Numbered from the stretch's first letter, positions 35,031-47,587 are shown. The stretch is DNA of 64,000 bases from Silene conica (GCA_029255685.2 CM055320.2:44675910-44739909); one strand, 5' to 3'. Notes: a model not told the origin generated them from the sequence alone. Numbers and translations: made by a program.

Positions 35031-37156
35031 CGTAGGAAACTGATAGGAGCCCCAAAAAGGAACGGGATGAGTTAGGGGCCCCCTCACACCAAACTATGGG
35101 CCCTTTCGGTTCTATCCCGGGAATCCAATGAGGGTAATTGAAGAGTGGGGTAGACTATATAGAGACCTAGTAATATTGTACTAACGTTCTTGCAGGGGAA
35201 GAATGAGGTAAGTAATATGTGAGTTATGATCAATGATTTGCATTGGAAGGATATGTGTGATATGGAATGTGGATCGATCTGGATGATTGAATTGAAATTT
35301 TCAGAGTTTGGAGGTGTATTTTTTGAGCAATGATTAAAGTGATGTGATCATAGTATATTAGTGTTTGGAATGTTCATGTGATTATCTGGTCATTAAATGA
35401 TTATCGAAACTATGTAATATATTGTTGTGGATATGAATGATCAGACTTATATATATTAGTAATCCATGTTTAGAGATATGCGGAATGTGTTTCCCCAAGC
35501 CATGAATGACATGTAGTTATGTGTTACTGTCGTAAATATTAAGTTATCTAGTTGATTCTGCTTCAGTCTTGAAATCTCTACCGTGTTCTAAATGACAATT
35601 ACAGTTTGAATGATGATTACATGTTAGTCTGTGCTTCAAATGATATATCAACATATTTTGGAAGAAAAATGGATGAGTTTCGAAGGAAGTAATGAGAAGT
35701 TGTCAAAGAACCAAAATTTTAATAAACTTCCTGAAGTTTTACCTTGATTGTACGGGCTGTCATTTTAAGTGTGTTTCATATTTGAGTATGAAAATTTTAT
35801 GTATGATAACCTCCGGAGTTGGGTTATAATGCTTTTGGTTTCTTGTTAATAAGAATTATATTTTGAGAGAAATAAACCTTTTAGTTGACAGTGGTCAGAT
35901 TGTCACTCCACAGTTCCGTTTTAGCCCATGTCTTTGTAAAGGAAATCATTTAAAATGTGGTTATTGTTTATGCGTAGTTCCAACTCCACTGTTTAGAATA
36001 TACGTTCACGCTTTCAAAATGATAAATCATGTAAAATCATCACGAGTCTTTATTTAATTGTGATTTTTGCAAACTGCCCAATCTTCTGTTGAATTGCTGT
36101 AAAGTTCTTGTTCAGACCAATTGAGTTGTAAAAATTGTATGAAATGATTCACTTGAGATATCGATTCTTGTTCCTATGAATATCTAATTCGTTATATTTT
36201 TTTTAAAAAAAAAAAAAAAACTATAGTCGCTTGCACGATAGCTAAGCGGTTATTTAATTATGATTTTTGTAAGTGTTGCATAATGTTTACTTGGTGGAAT
36301 TGCGAGTTATGTAAGTTTCATATAACAGTTTAATCAAATGTGAATTATGTGATGTGACTATGTGATATCCTGATATAGCATCAGTAACATGAATAGTAGA
36401 CATATAATATGAATATGAACCTTACTATATGATAATGTAACCTTCTTTATTTCGTCAAGTTTTATATGAAATAGTTTCAATTATACCGGAACTCTTACTC
36501 TCTAGGGTTATGCCTCAAAATCCTTGTGTGATGTCTGTATGCAATGATAAAATCATGTTTATCGCAAAATGATCTTGCCAAGTGGTAGAATGAAATTGAA
36601 CTGGTAAATTTATTAGCATGATATAGCAATCTAATGGTTATACGTATTTGTGATTATTCGAACAATGTGAATCTTGTTGATGTTATTTCGTATATTAAAG
36701 GTACATCTTTGTCTAGTTACCTGCGACAAAAGTTCCTATAAATTCTCCATGCATATTGTTATGTTTAAAACCTGATCACGACCTATTGAATTATTAATTG
36801 GTTGACATGTGAATTATGGAAGTGCTAGTCCTGTGAACTCGTTTAATTGTATCGTTAAATCTTCGCAATGCATGAGCTACAATTTACAAGAACAATATAA
36901 TGTGTTGGTGAAGAAGAGTCGAAATGTCTCCGTGTAGTCTTGTTCCAATCTAAAGCTTGTAAAATTGTCTTCTGATTTGTGATTTTAAATTGCCACAAGT
37001 TAGCAAGTCAATGTTTTAGAAGTTTCAAAGATGTCTTCAAAATGATGATTATCAATGAAAACGTTGATGTTTTGAAAATTGTAGTGATTGTTTGTAACGA
37101 GACGAATTCTGTAGCTACGTGTTGATGAAGTCCTAGCCGAATGCTTAATTGGCAAG

Positions 37157-37158
<2 letters not shown>

Positions 37159-37210
<52 letters not shown>
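37159..37210. repeat. (AT)n microsatellite
   Basis: About 26 perfect AT units in the non-coding internal region of family T copy 2. They are absent at the equivalent place in copy 1 near 8100. Confidence 0.95.
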
Positions 37211-37213
<3 letters not shown>

Positions 37214-38716
37214 CGGTTTCATGAGAGTGATATAATGTGAGTGGATAGAAAATGTACCTGAGTGATTTGAACTTGTTGATATCTAGGAACGCTAAACGGT
37301 CCTGATAATCTATGGTTGGTGTATATCTTGCGTAATGTGTCAATGCGCCATGTCTAATCACGTGAATTATTTTGCTCTATGTCTTTTCTAAAAAAATATG
37401 ATCTTTTGTTACTATAATATGTTTACGAACGTGAAATGTTTTAATTGTCATTTATGAAATACGAGTTTGCTGATTGTCTACATTGTGTAAATATGCTAAG
37501 TTGTGTTAAAATTTCGAAGGTATGTAAGTGTTAGCTACTCTGATCCTGTTCTACTGCGTAGCACGACTCTACCAATCCCAATACTATTATTATTGCTCGA
37601 GGTTATATGTTTACATGATAATTGCTATGGGTTTCTTACGAGTATTTATTTGTGTTGAATATTAGTAATCGTTCTTTTATTTTGATAGTTCATATTTTTC
37701 TATTGATAAGATAATTCTTTTGGTCGTGAGAAGGGTTGAGTGTGAGGTGGGTAAACTTTTGGTAAGTGATTAACTAAGTTGTTATCGTGAGGTGGTATTA
37801 GCTTGGTTAGTATAGCGTACAAGTTCTTATTTTGTGAGCGGTGGAATTAGAAGGATTCATACAAGCAGTTCAATGAATTTGGTTAAGATATGTACGTTGT
37901 CATGTTAATTAGCTGATGGGATAGAGTTGAGGGGACTGAGTTGCTCGTGAGACTAGAACAAAGACAATGAATGATGTTGTGTTGAGATTGAGATTTGCAG
38001 TTCAGTGTTTTATCGAGTTGTTGCATTCTTTGACCTTGACTCGTGGGTGACTAGTTTAGAGTTACTCTCAAAGTGTTGAGCAGATCCTCTAATGGAACAT
38101 TTGACAATATGATATTGAAATTGAGATGAGAATCGGTTATTGTTATTGAGCTATTAGTTACAGGGCCTGTGTGCCATGTTCATGGTCCGGAGTGACCTGG
38201 TTGTTGAGTTGCATTATTTGAGTTTGAATCGATATTGAGATGGAAGTATTGTTTTGCGGTTTTATGTGCCATGTGTGCCATGTTCACCCCTTGTCTTTGG
38301 TCTTAGGTTCGACGATGAGAATACGATACTTGGTTATTTGAAGTAAGAGTTTATGAGATAAAGTAATGAGTAAGACAGAGTAATGTGCTGGAATTCATAT
38401 AATGAGGTTACGGGGACGTAACCATGTTTTAAGGAGGATATAATTGTAAAATCTTAATGATTTATGATGATATGGCTAATTGGTGTGTCGTGGTTGTTTG
38501 CATATACTTGATAATCTTGATTATTTATGTTATACATTTTATTGCGTTTCATGAAGTACCCCTTTAATTTAAGTATACGTTGAACTTTGGGGACAAAGTT
38601 TTCTTAACGAGGGTAGAATGTAACATTTCGTGTTTAAGAGTACTTGAGATGTGGTATGGTGCTATATTTTGTGTTCGTTATGTGCTTAGTAACCAGCTTG
38701 TTAGTCATGGGATGGT

Positions 38717-38739
38717 GAACTTCGTTTAGGACGAAGTTC
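38717..38739 (+). other. Hairpin before the family T 3' LTR, enlarged loop
   Basis: GAACTTCG, loop TTTAGGA, CGAAGTTC: the stem is kept although the loop gained four bases compared with 9604-9622. The purine run TTAAGGGGGGGAAGAC and the LTR follow. Confidence 0.8.
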
Positions 38740-39424
38740 GTTTTAAGGGGGGGAAGACTGTAATACCCCGCATTTTATCGGTAATTAATTTATATGGTTA
38801 TTAAGGTGTTGATAAAATTTGAACGTTTATATTCGATAATTAAGTTATCGAATGCGTGTTTTATATTTTATATATTATTGGTGTAATACTTCATTATAAT
38901 ATTTATTGTTTATATTGACGTATTGATCATATTTGAATATTAATATTCGATAATTAATTTATCGAATATGTTAGACCTTTCTGGTTTGGACTCGGGTTGT
39001 GATATTATAAGTTAACCCGAGATAATTTTATAAGTTTTATGCGATGCTAATAAGGTTACGTGTTATATGGTATTCATAATATGGCGTTGAGGTTGGTTCG
39101 TATTAATTAAGACGAAACCCGTATCCATCATGGGTCAAGCCCACGTTCCTATACAATGTTACACAAACCCTATTCCTTACGTTATAACCCTTCCCCCACC
39201 TAAACCCTAAAGGAAAAAATAAAAATAAGAAACGTACGCAGCTGCATCAAACGAAAAGGGGAGAGGGTGACGGCGGTAGTCTTGGACATTTACGGAGGTG
39301 CCCAAACCTAGCCAGTCGAGTGTAAGGTGAGTCTCTCTCGTTCATGTTAGTTCTCTTTTATACATAGCGGTCTTGTCGTGGTTAGGTTGTCACCGGTATA
39401 CTAAAATATAAAGAAAAGTTTCTG

Positions 39425-40418
39425 TTAACTTACAAATAGTGCTTTGGGTTTCGTTGATAGCCAACCCTTCTTGGGATGTTTTTTTGTCTTCTCAAGCAAC
39501 TTCAAGGCCGATGGTACATCACTCCCATCTTCTCCAGCCTGCAATTTAAATCCAACGACACTTGTTGAAAAAAACATTCAAGATTATCAAAGGGTGAAAA
39601 TTATTGAAGACAAGAAAAAGTGAAGTAAAAACTAAACAATTACCATTTCATCCATCATCTGTAGGGTGTTTTTACGACCCATAATGTGAGTACCTAAGGC
39701 CTTGCCCTTTTCGGTACTTCCCGACATCCGGTTGGTCTTGTTTTTGTCGGATTTCTCTTGGAATTTTGGATTGTCCTTTCTACCCTTCAGTTCTTCAAAA
39801 ATATCCGCCGGTATCCACTGCGGCCTTTTCTCCGCTGGTTTCTGCATAGCGTAGTGGATTCTTTTGCGAAGGCGGTCTTTCATCATGTCTTCCCACGCCG
39901 ACCTAACCGCTGCTCTATCACGAGGGTGAAAGGTAACTTTTTTCTGTATCAAGAAAAAAATAGTTAAATAAATATGAAACAATAAATAGGTAATAAATAA
40001 TAAAACGGAAATAGGTAGTAAACAGTTAATAAATACCTCAAACCAATTCCACCACTCTTCCTTAATGTAATCCGACGCTTCTGACCAGTTGGGCGCATAC
40101 TCCTTGTAGTTGCAAATAATGGTCTGTGTTATAAGATTAGAAACGTCTTTGTCACTGAACCTGAAAAAGAGTTAAATGTGAAAATAAAATAGTCAACAAG
40201 TAATCATATTATAATCAATATATTCATATATATAATCAATTATCCGTAAACAAATAAGATACTTACCACTTGGCGCCTTCATAATCAGTCGGATCGAGGT
40301 GTACTCGATGTGTAGGCGGCTGAGTCTCAGGTACAATCTCGTCCTCATCATGATTAGCTCCCGATCGTCCTCCCTCAGGCTGACGACTACCACCACCTCG
40401 TCGTCTTCCGCCCGGCAT
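39425..40418 (-). CDS. Transposase_24-domain protein of CACTA element (four exons)
   Basis: Predicted exons on the minus strand are 40418-40267, 40160-40037, 39943-39644 and 39538-39425, with GT-AG introns and continuous phase. The first starts MPGGRRRGGGSRQPEGG and the third contains DKNKTNRMSGSTEKGKALGTH. This is the plant Transposase_24 (Ptta/En/Spm) domain found with CACTA elements, probably a TnpA-like DNA-binding accessory. The third-exon core WEDMMKDRLRKRIHYAMQK precedes it. The last exon runs into a possible donor GTAAGT (39433) and then a stop, so the original 3' exons are probably lost with the rest of the element. About 230 residues. Expression is unknown. Confidence 0.7.
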
Positions 40419-41255
40419 ATTATTATCAAACTAATATAGCAACAATTAGAAAGAAATGCTTTACGTAATTAAAAACTTGAATAATAAGATTAATAAGATA
40501 ATTTCATTGACATTAAGCCATACGGCATCTACAATAATTTCAACAAATACAAGATTATCGAATCTAATAGATAGTAGTCCTAATCATCATCATCATCATC
40601 ACTTGAACAATTTATTCCTACATCCTTACAAAGAGAATCTATAATATCTTCATCCTAAACAATGCAAATTTTATATTAAAAAACAATCGTCCTAAACAAC
40701 AATGCAAATTTTATATTAAAAAACAATATGCGACGGATTTGGGACGGAATTAGCTACTAACCTAATATCACTAACCACCTAACAATACTAACTAAACTAA
40801 TCAAATAACAATTAAACTAAACTAACTATTCCTAATAACAATAAAAAAACAATAATACGGAATTTGCGACGAAATTTTGCGACGGATTAAACATAAAAAA
40901 TTAAGACGGTATATTAATAAAGTTAGTAAACATACATAAGAAAGAAAGAAGTGGCGGCGGGAAGGTGGCGGCGGTGAGGTGTTAACGGCGGTGAGGTGGC
41001 AGGTGGAAGGGAGAAGAAAGGAGAAGGAGGAGGAAGGAGAAGGAAGGAGAAGGAGGAAGGAGGAAGGAGGAGGTGGTGCGTGGCTCCGGCGGCTCCGGCG
41101 GCGGGGGATGGTAGGGGGTAGGGTAGGGTGGTAGGGTGGTGGTGTGGTGGTGAATCAAATCGCCGATCGCCTTAGGGTTTTCTTTTTTTTTTAATTTTGA
41201 AATCGATTTGGGGAAAAGAAGGAGACCCGCGGGGTCTGTATAAAAAAGCATTGCG

Positions 41256-41632
41256 ACGGATTTTTGCGACGGAATTTCCGTCGCAAATCTGGTCAAGGTC
41301 AAATCTTGACCAGATTTGCGACGGAAATTCCGTCGCAAATATTGACTCCTGCGACGGAATTTCCGTCGCAAATCTGGTCAAGATTTGACCTTGACCCACT
41401 TTTGGTCAAGTCTGGTCAATAGGTTTGCGACGGAAAGTCCGTCGCAAAAGTCAATATTTGCGACGGAAATTCCGTCGCAAACTTTCCCGCCATTTGACTT
41501 TTACTTCGCGGGTCTGGGAAATTTCGGTCCGTCGCAAATTCCGTCGCAAAAAAAAAATCCGTCGCAAAGTCCGTCACAAAACTAATTTTGCGACGAAATT
41601 TCTGTCCGTCGCAAATTTTCCGTCGCAAGGGC
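41256..41632. repeat. CACTA subterminal palindromic array
   Basis: More than a dozen copies of TTTGCGACGG or CCGTCGCAAA, mostly arranged head to head as 24-26-bp palindromes. A perfect inverted repeat with 20-bp arms (41278-41297 and 41305-41324) has a 7-base loop. This is a typical binding region for the CACTA accessory protein and a potential long hairpin RNA. Confidence 0.88.
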
Positions 41633-42086
41633 AGTATTTTTTTGTAGTGGTATCGAGTCGCCTTGGTGGTTGCATTCGGTTTCAGGGGTGAGGGCGAGTG
41701 TGTTGGCGTGGATTTGGGTGCCAAGGGTGGTCGTCGGTGTCGGCGAACGTTCTTGTTTATTTTAGGTCTGTTACGGGTAAAGGGCTAGGTGGTGCCACCA
41801 TTGACTCGGGGGAGGTTGATACGTGTCTATTTTATGATGTTTTACATCTATTTTTACACGTATTTGGTCGCTCATTTACTATGTTTTAGCCTTTATTTCC
41901 CACAAATTGTGTACTTTCGTATTTTTATGCACTTTTGCAGATTTATGCGGAAAAGAGACGATTTAGCACCAAATTCGTATCCTCAAGTCTTTTGCTTAAT
42001 TAAGGAATAAATGGAAAGTCAACTAGAGTCAAAATCAAGTACCAAGAGTCAAAACAGAAGAAATCCGAATATTTCCGTACAGAAGC

Positions 42087-42218
42087 GGTCGACCGACCAG
42101 CAAAACGGGTCGGCCGACCAGGCCTGATTTTCATAAAGCCCAATTTTCAAGGAATGCCGGAAATAAAAGAAGCCCAACAGGAAGCGGTCGACCGACCCGA
42201 ATAGTAGGTCGACCGACC
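42087..42218. repeat. Two dyad pairs in LTR
   Basis: Sites start at 42087 (AC centre), 42108 (GC), 42186 (AC) and 42207 (AC). Both pairs are exactly 21 bp apart. Confidence 0.95.
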
Positions 42219-42701
42219 ACAACAGAAGCCCAATCGATTCTTTTCGGAAATAAACTAGAATTAGAGTCTTTAGGAAACTCTAATCTCTTACCCTATATAA
42301 GCTAATCTTGTAGCTAGGGTTTAGATATTTTAGATCTTGAGAATCAAGTTTTGCATCGAATCTTTCAATATCAAGTTTTATCAGATTTAGTTTTGTAATC
42401 TTTCAATAATTCTCAAGCATTCAATAAAGTTAGTTTCTTTCTGCCCTAATTCCAATTGTGGTAATTACTCTTTTAATCTAGCTTTTTATTATAGTTCTTA
42501 TTTTTATTATAATTGTTAAGTTAGAATCCCAAGCTTTATTGAATCTTGCATGTTTAGATTATTTACTATGTTCTCCATGTTTATTCTCAATTTCATAATC
42601 ATCTTAACAACCATGAGTAGCTAATTTTCATATGTTAGGATGTAGGGGATGAATATGCGTAGGTAAATAGAATTCGAAAGACCGACTTGTAGCAGGACCA
42701 C

Positions 42702-42775
42702 GGTCGGCCGACTGGAATAGTCGGTCGGTCGACCGAGGCCGTGGTCGGCCGACTGGAGTAGCCGGTCGGTCGACC
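42702..42775. repeat. Four dyads in a row
   Basis: Sites start at 42702, 42723, 42743 and 42764: two pairs of 21 bp set 20 bp apart. In each pair a GC-centred site (GGTCGGCCGACT) precedes a GT-centred site (GGTCGGTCGACC). Confidence 0.95.
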
Positions 42776-43376
42776 ACTCGCGTATGTTTTCTTATTTCGT
42801 CTTTTCTTGTCAATTATAATATCCTGCAATGAGACCATAAGGAGACTTGTAGGATGTTAGTAATGACCTATCCAAGATTGAGAGATACGGGAAGGGCATT
42901 GGTTTACACCTTAAGACGGATAGGTTACTCAAGGCTGAAAGGTATGTAACCTGGAATTTAGGAATCACCCTTATTGTTGACATCCAATAATTGTGAGACC
43001 TAGGAACTAATAGCATAGGCCGAAAGGAGCTATTAGGTAGCATAGATCTAAAAAGATATGTTACACCCCCTTACGCGACTGCAATACATGTTGACCTTAG
43101 AATTTATTTTACCTTAGCTTTTTATTACCCAAACATCCTAGCATCCCTTTTATTATATTTTATTCTCATCTTTATTTCTTGTTTTATTTTAATCTTTGCC
43201 TTAGATATAGTAATCAATCAATCAAACCCCCAAAAATTGTTACCTTTAAACATTAACATTAAGACAATAAACATTCCCCACCTCCTTGTGGTTCGACCCT
43301 GACTTTCACTATCTATTGTTAAAGTTAGGAATTATAAATTTTATCTTTGGTACCCTCAACGACGGGTATCAAATTT

Positions 43377-43394
43377 TGGCGCCGTTGCCGGGGA
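43377..43394 (+). promoter_or_regulatory. Primer binding site, tRNA-Asp
   Basis: The same TGGCGCCGTTGCCGGGGA as element 1, a few bases after the 5' LTR. Confidence 0.92.
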
Positions 43395-43436
43395 GGTGAC
43401 GCCAGTGTTTATTGTTTTTTGTTTTTGTTTCTCTTT

Positions 43437-43463
43437 GTTTAAGGAACTTTTTGTTCCTTAAAC
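43437..43463 (+). other. Leader stem-loop of element 2
   Basis: GTTTAAGGAAC, loop TTTTT, GTTCCTTAAAC: an 11-bp perfect stem. It is homologous to 2384-2411 with a compensatory C-G to T-A pair change. Confidence 0.8.
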
Positions 43464-43493
43464 CTTCTCACATTTTTCTTGTAGTTCCCTCTT

Positions 43494-46342
43494 ATGCGCA
43501 GGTCAGTTCAAGGAGAACTCCTACCACTTGATCTCGAAATTGAGAGGACTCTTAGGGAAAGAAGAAAGCAACTTCTAGCAAATCAAGAGGGAGGGTCACC
43601 ATCCTCTTTATTTCAAGAAGACCTTTTCGAGTTACCACCATCTTCACCAAAAACACCACCTTCGCAACCAAATTCACCCATCAATCCGCTTTCACCAAAA
43701 ACACCACCTTTTACCTACTTTCCAGTTTTTCCTAAAGAAGAAGATAATATGGCAGAAGAAGCTACTATTGCCAGTCACTCCATGCCTCAGGCAAAGGACC
43801 TATACAAAGGGTTCACTTTACCTGCAGGTACTGGGAAGCCATTCGAGGCCAAGCCTGCCTATATTACTATGGTTGAAAGAAACCAATTTGGAGGCTCGGC
43901 CAATGAGGATGCTGCTAAGCATATTGAAATCTTCACAGATTACAAATGCTCTATAGCACCCCCAGAAGGAGTGACGCAGGACCAGATTAAATAGACCATG
44001 TTTATCTTCTCCCTTAGGGACTCTGCGAGAGAGTGGTACAGAGACCTTGACCGCACTGCTGCGGGAGTTACAGATTGGAACACCTTAGCCTTAGCATTCT
44101 ACAGGAAATATTACTCTGCATCAAAGACAAATGCTTTAAGAGCGCAGATCACCAATTTCAAGCAAGGTCCCAATGAAGACTTTAGCGAGGCGTGGGACAG
44201 GTTCAAGAGACTTGTTCGATCCATACCACATCACGGATTCGAACAATGGTTTCTTTGCAACCAGTTCTACAATGGCCTCTATGATGACAACAGGGCCTAC
44301 CTAGATGCTGCAGCTAATGGAAGATTCCAGGATAATTCAGGAGAGACTAAGGGTCTCAAGTTAATAGAAGATGTTGCTGTGCACCGCGCTGAGCATGGTA
44401 CTTCCAGAGGAAATCAGAGAAAATCTGAGTACAACCTGTCAGCAATTGAGGCCTTAACGGCCAAGTTGGAAAAGTTTGAGGCTGCAGGAAAGCTCGATCT
44501 AGGGAGTGGAAGCAAGGGAGGAATATACCAGGTGAACGCCGTTCAGGACGGACCCTTTGCTTGTGAGAGGTGCGGTGGAGAAGGGCATGTGTCAAAGTTC
44601 TGTACTTCATCTAATGAAACATGTGCCGCTTTTCAGCATTATCGTGGGAACAATTTCTATGATCCAAATAATAATAATGTCCATCCCAACTTAAGGTGGA
44701 CAAGCCAGAATGTTCAAAACCCACAGCACATGCAACCTCAGCAAAATTCCACCTATGTACCCCCACATAAACAAAATTTCCAAAGACCACCTTTCAACCC
44801 TCAACCACCTTCTAATCCGCCACCCAACACAGACGCTCTTATCCAAAATCTTATTGGGTTGGTTCAGAAGGAGTCGCAGGCTAGAGAGGCAGGGATGAAG
44901 ATGTTAGAGTCCCAGATTGCTCAGATCGCGAGCAAAAATGATACTAGGGCTCCGGGTCAACTTCCAACCAAACCGGACCAGAAGAAGGAGACTCTTAACG
45001 TCGTAACCCTGCGAAGTGGAGCCAAAGTGGGGGCTGAGAAAGAAAAAAAGGCGAGTAGCAGTGAAGGCGGTCGACCGACCGAAGAATCTGGTCGACCGAC
45101 CGCGGAGCAGGATCCGAAATTTTCGCCTGAACAGGAGACTGGTCGACCGACCACTGAAGCAGAACCTGAAGTTCCCTTTCGTCCAGAATTGCCGAACAAC
45201 TTGCGTGATTTTCTTTTCCGGGGTGATAAGACCCCCAAGTTTTTAAAAAGGGGTGCAAATACGGAGTCCTCAGCTGCTCCTTTTCCAGAGAGACTCGTGC
45301 CTTCAAAGGATCAGGTATCTTTTGACAAATTTAAGGATGTGATTCGTTCATTAAATGTTCAAGTCCCATTTTTAGAATTAGTTCAACAAGTTCCTTCTTA
45401 TCTTAAATTCATGAGACAACTTTTGTCAAGAAAGAGGTCTCTAGAAAAGGTTGAGTCTGTGGCTCTCACTGAAGAGTCATCCAGTTTTTTAACTCATGTC
45501 ATTGCCCCTCATAAACTAGAGGACCCTGGAAGTTTTTCTGTCCCCTGTAATATAGGAACCTTCCCAGTTAAGAAGGCTCTATGCGACTTAGGTGCTAGTA
45601 TAAGTGTCATGCCCCTAAGCGTTGCCTTAAAACTAGGAATGACCGAATTTGCAGTGACCAGTATGACAGTCCAGATGGCTGATCGCACATCTATGGAACC
45701 TGTAGGGGTGTTAGAAAACATCCCTGTCCGTATCGACAGGTTCTTCTTCCCAGTCGACTTTGTAGTTTTGGACATCCCAGAGGATGCCCATATACCTATA
45801 ATTCTAGGAAGACCCTTTCTTCACACTGCGGGTGCCATTATAGATGTAGGTACTGGGACTCTAACCTTCAAAGTAGGCAAGCATTTTATTATCTATGGAC
45901 TATCCTATAGGAAGAAGGATGTTATGACCCCCATCACATGTAATGCTATCACTTCTGAGAAAAAGTATGAGGTCATCACTACTTCTCCACCTTTATTACC
46001 TGTTCCTGTATCTGTTTTTACACCTCCGCCCAGATTGGGAGCAATAGGGAGGACACTTCTATTATGACTATTGCAGGAACTGGTTTGGGGAAACCCAAAG
46101 TGAAGGAAGCCATCGTCCAGAGAGGAGGAATGGGATGCTTAAGCTATGAAGAGGATGAGGATCCAGACGTCGTGGATCGAGAGGAGAAAAAGAAGAAGAG
46201 GCAGGCTCAAGAGGAGAGACCGTCGCATATGCTTTGCGACGGAGGAAAGAAGATGTGTTTTGCCACTAAAGCAAACACCGTGGAGACTACGGCATGCCGT
46301 CAGAAGCCGTGGTCGGATATTTTCCGCATCTTCAGCGGATAG
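43494..46342 (+). pseudogene. Athila gag-protease coding region, fossil
   Basis: The Pro-rich N-terminus is followed by the Athila gag core (SLRDSAREWYRDLDR and later EAWDRFKRLVRSIPHHG), a zinc knuckle CERCGGEGHVSKFC (44562-44603), an Asn/Pro/Gln-rich linker, a GRPT-bearing segment (45069-45152), and an Athila-type aspartic protease with LCDLGASISVMP (about 45579) and PIILGRPFLHTAGAIIDVG. No polymerase follows. The region is broken, with about one interruption plus a frame change near its end. An otherwise well-kept gag suggests recent mobilisation in trans. Confidence 0.9.
45069..45152. repeat. Three dyads inside gag
   Basis: Sites start at 45069 and 45090 (21 bp apart), plus a single site at 45141. 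All are read in the same phase as GRPT, although the site at 45141 is not in 21-bp register. Confidence 0.95.
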
Positions 46343-46541
46343 TTGTTTTTAAGTTGCAATTTTAAGACAATTTACTTTATGTTGTGTGAGACTTATTAGT
46401 TTTGTTTGCTAGTAGTTAAGACTTATCGAATCATTCCGGGCATCTCGCGCATTGTTGGGCGCACATATTTTCTTGCTTTTTCAGGATTTACGAAAAAAAA
46501 AAAAAACGAAAAAAAAAAACGAAGACCTCCAGAACTCCGCT

Positions 46542-46574
46542 GGTCGACCGACCAGAATCATCGGTCGGTCGACC
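46542..46574. repeat. Dyad pair, opposite orientations
   Basis: Sites start at 46542 (GGTCGACCGACC) and 46563 (GGTCGGTCGACC), 21 bp apart. The two sites are perfectly complementary, so in RNA they could form a 12-bp stem with a 9-nt loop. Confidence 0.95.
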
Positions 46575-46656
46575 TACTGTCCGCTACCGTCTTTCGTTTT
46601 TCTTCCTTGGAGCTCGTAAAGTTGACCTGGATACTTGAGTGGCACTGCTGGCCACC

Positions 46657-46693
46657 AAAACCTCCCAGCTTACGCTGGTTTGGGGAGGTTTTT
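46657..46693 (+). other. Conserved two-part hairpin, copy in element 2
   Basis: The same sequence as 4247-4283, followed by the same TTCTCATGCGC. Confidence 0.75.
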
Positions 46694-47587
46694 CTCATGC
46701 GCTTCATAATCCTGTGAGTTCTTTCCAGTTTTTCCTTGGTTTTTCTTTTTATTGCATCTTTTCTTTAATTTTCTGAAACCTTTACTTAGGCTAATGCACA
46801 ATGGGGACATTGTGCGGGTTGGTTTGGGGAATGGTTTCGTGTTACATGCATTGCATTTTGTCACACGTTTATTGCATTTCTGTCTTGCATCGTCCTTTTC
46901 TTTATTTTCCTTATATATACAAAAATCCAAAAAAATTAAAAAATTCAAAAATTCCAAAAAAATGCACGTTTATTTTAGCATATAGGTCGAGTCGGAACGA
47001 AAGTATTTCAAGGATGATTTTGCTTTCTTACATGTTTATGCCTTTATCTTGCCTTGTCAACTTGTTTTAGTATGAAAGTCTTTTGCATATCTACGAGTTT
47101 TTGTCAATTTGTATATCTTGAGACTTGACTTATACCTTGGTAACCTACTATACATTCTAAGTTTTAGAGCCTTATTCCTGGTTTCATTCTTAAACCAGTC
47201 GTCTAGGATGTGAGTAGTACTCCCCTTGGAACATGTTACATCAATATGCATAAACATGAGCTTGAATTGCTATATACTTGTTTTACTTTCTCGTTTTGTG
47301 AGTCTTGATACGAGCATTTGGGATCCCTTTCCTCATATTTACCCATAAGCCTTACATAGCCAGAATTGCCTTTTTATTCACCCAAAACTACATCTCATAC
47401 TTAGCCTACCCTTCCAAGCTAGTATTTGTGGTCATTGGATTATTTTTTGAGGCATCTTGGTTTGTATGCTATTATGAGCAAAAAGAGAAAAGAAAGAAAG
47501 AAAGCAAGAAAAGAAAAAGAACAGAAAATTCAAAGAAAGAAAGAAAAGAAAAACGAAAAAAAAAAATATACAAAAAATACGAAAGTC

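Larger units (their letters stand above)
35013..38758 (+). mobile_element. Internal region of family T copy 2, non-coding
   Basis: Begins with a tRNA-iMet primer site (35016) and ends with hairpin, purine tract and LTR start (38759). That is about 3.75 kb, with no frame resembling gag or pol, so the family is non-coding by design rather than by recent damage: copy 1 is non-coding too and the two align. It holds an AT microsatellite (37159-37210) and two 3' hairpins (38583 and 38717). Confidence 0.8.
39399..41649 (-). mobile_element. CACTA transposon with Transposase_24 gene
   Basis: The right end reads, on the minus strand, CACTACAAAAAAATACTGCC. The left end reads TACTAAAATATAAAG, a decayed CACTA terminus. 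The 3-bp target duplication is GTA (39396-39398 and 41650-41652). The interior holds a four-exon minus-strand gene and, at the right end, an array of TTTGCGACGG/CCGTCGCAAA repeats. At 2.25 kb it lacks the large TnpD-type transposase, so it is a deletion derivative. Confidence 0.88.
41817..43371 (+). repeat. 5' LTR of Athila-like element 2
   Basis: TGATACGTG to GGTATCA, 1555 bp. It has four dyad pairs (42087, 42186, 42702 and 42743). Confidence 0.93.

Noticed and set aside
40982-41724. Arg/Ser/Phe-rich frames on both strands near the CACTA right end
   Set aside because: They are translations of the CCGTCGCAAA subterminal repeats and of a GGA-rich stretch.
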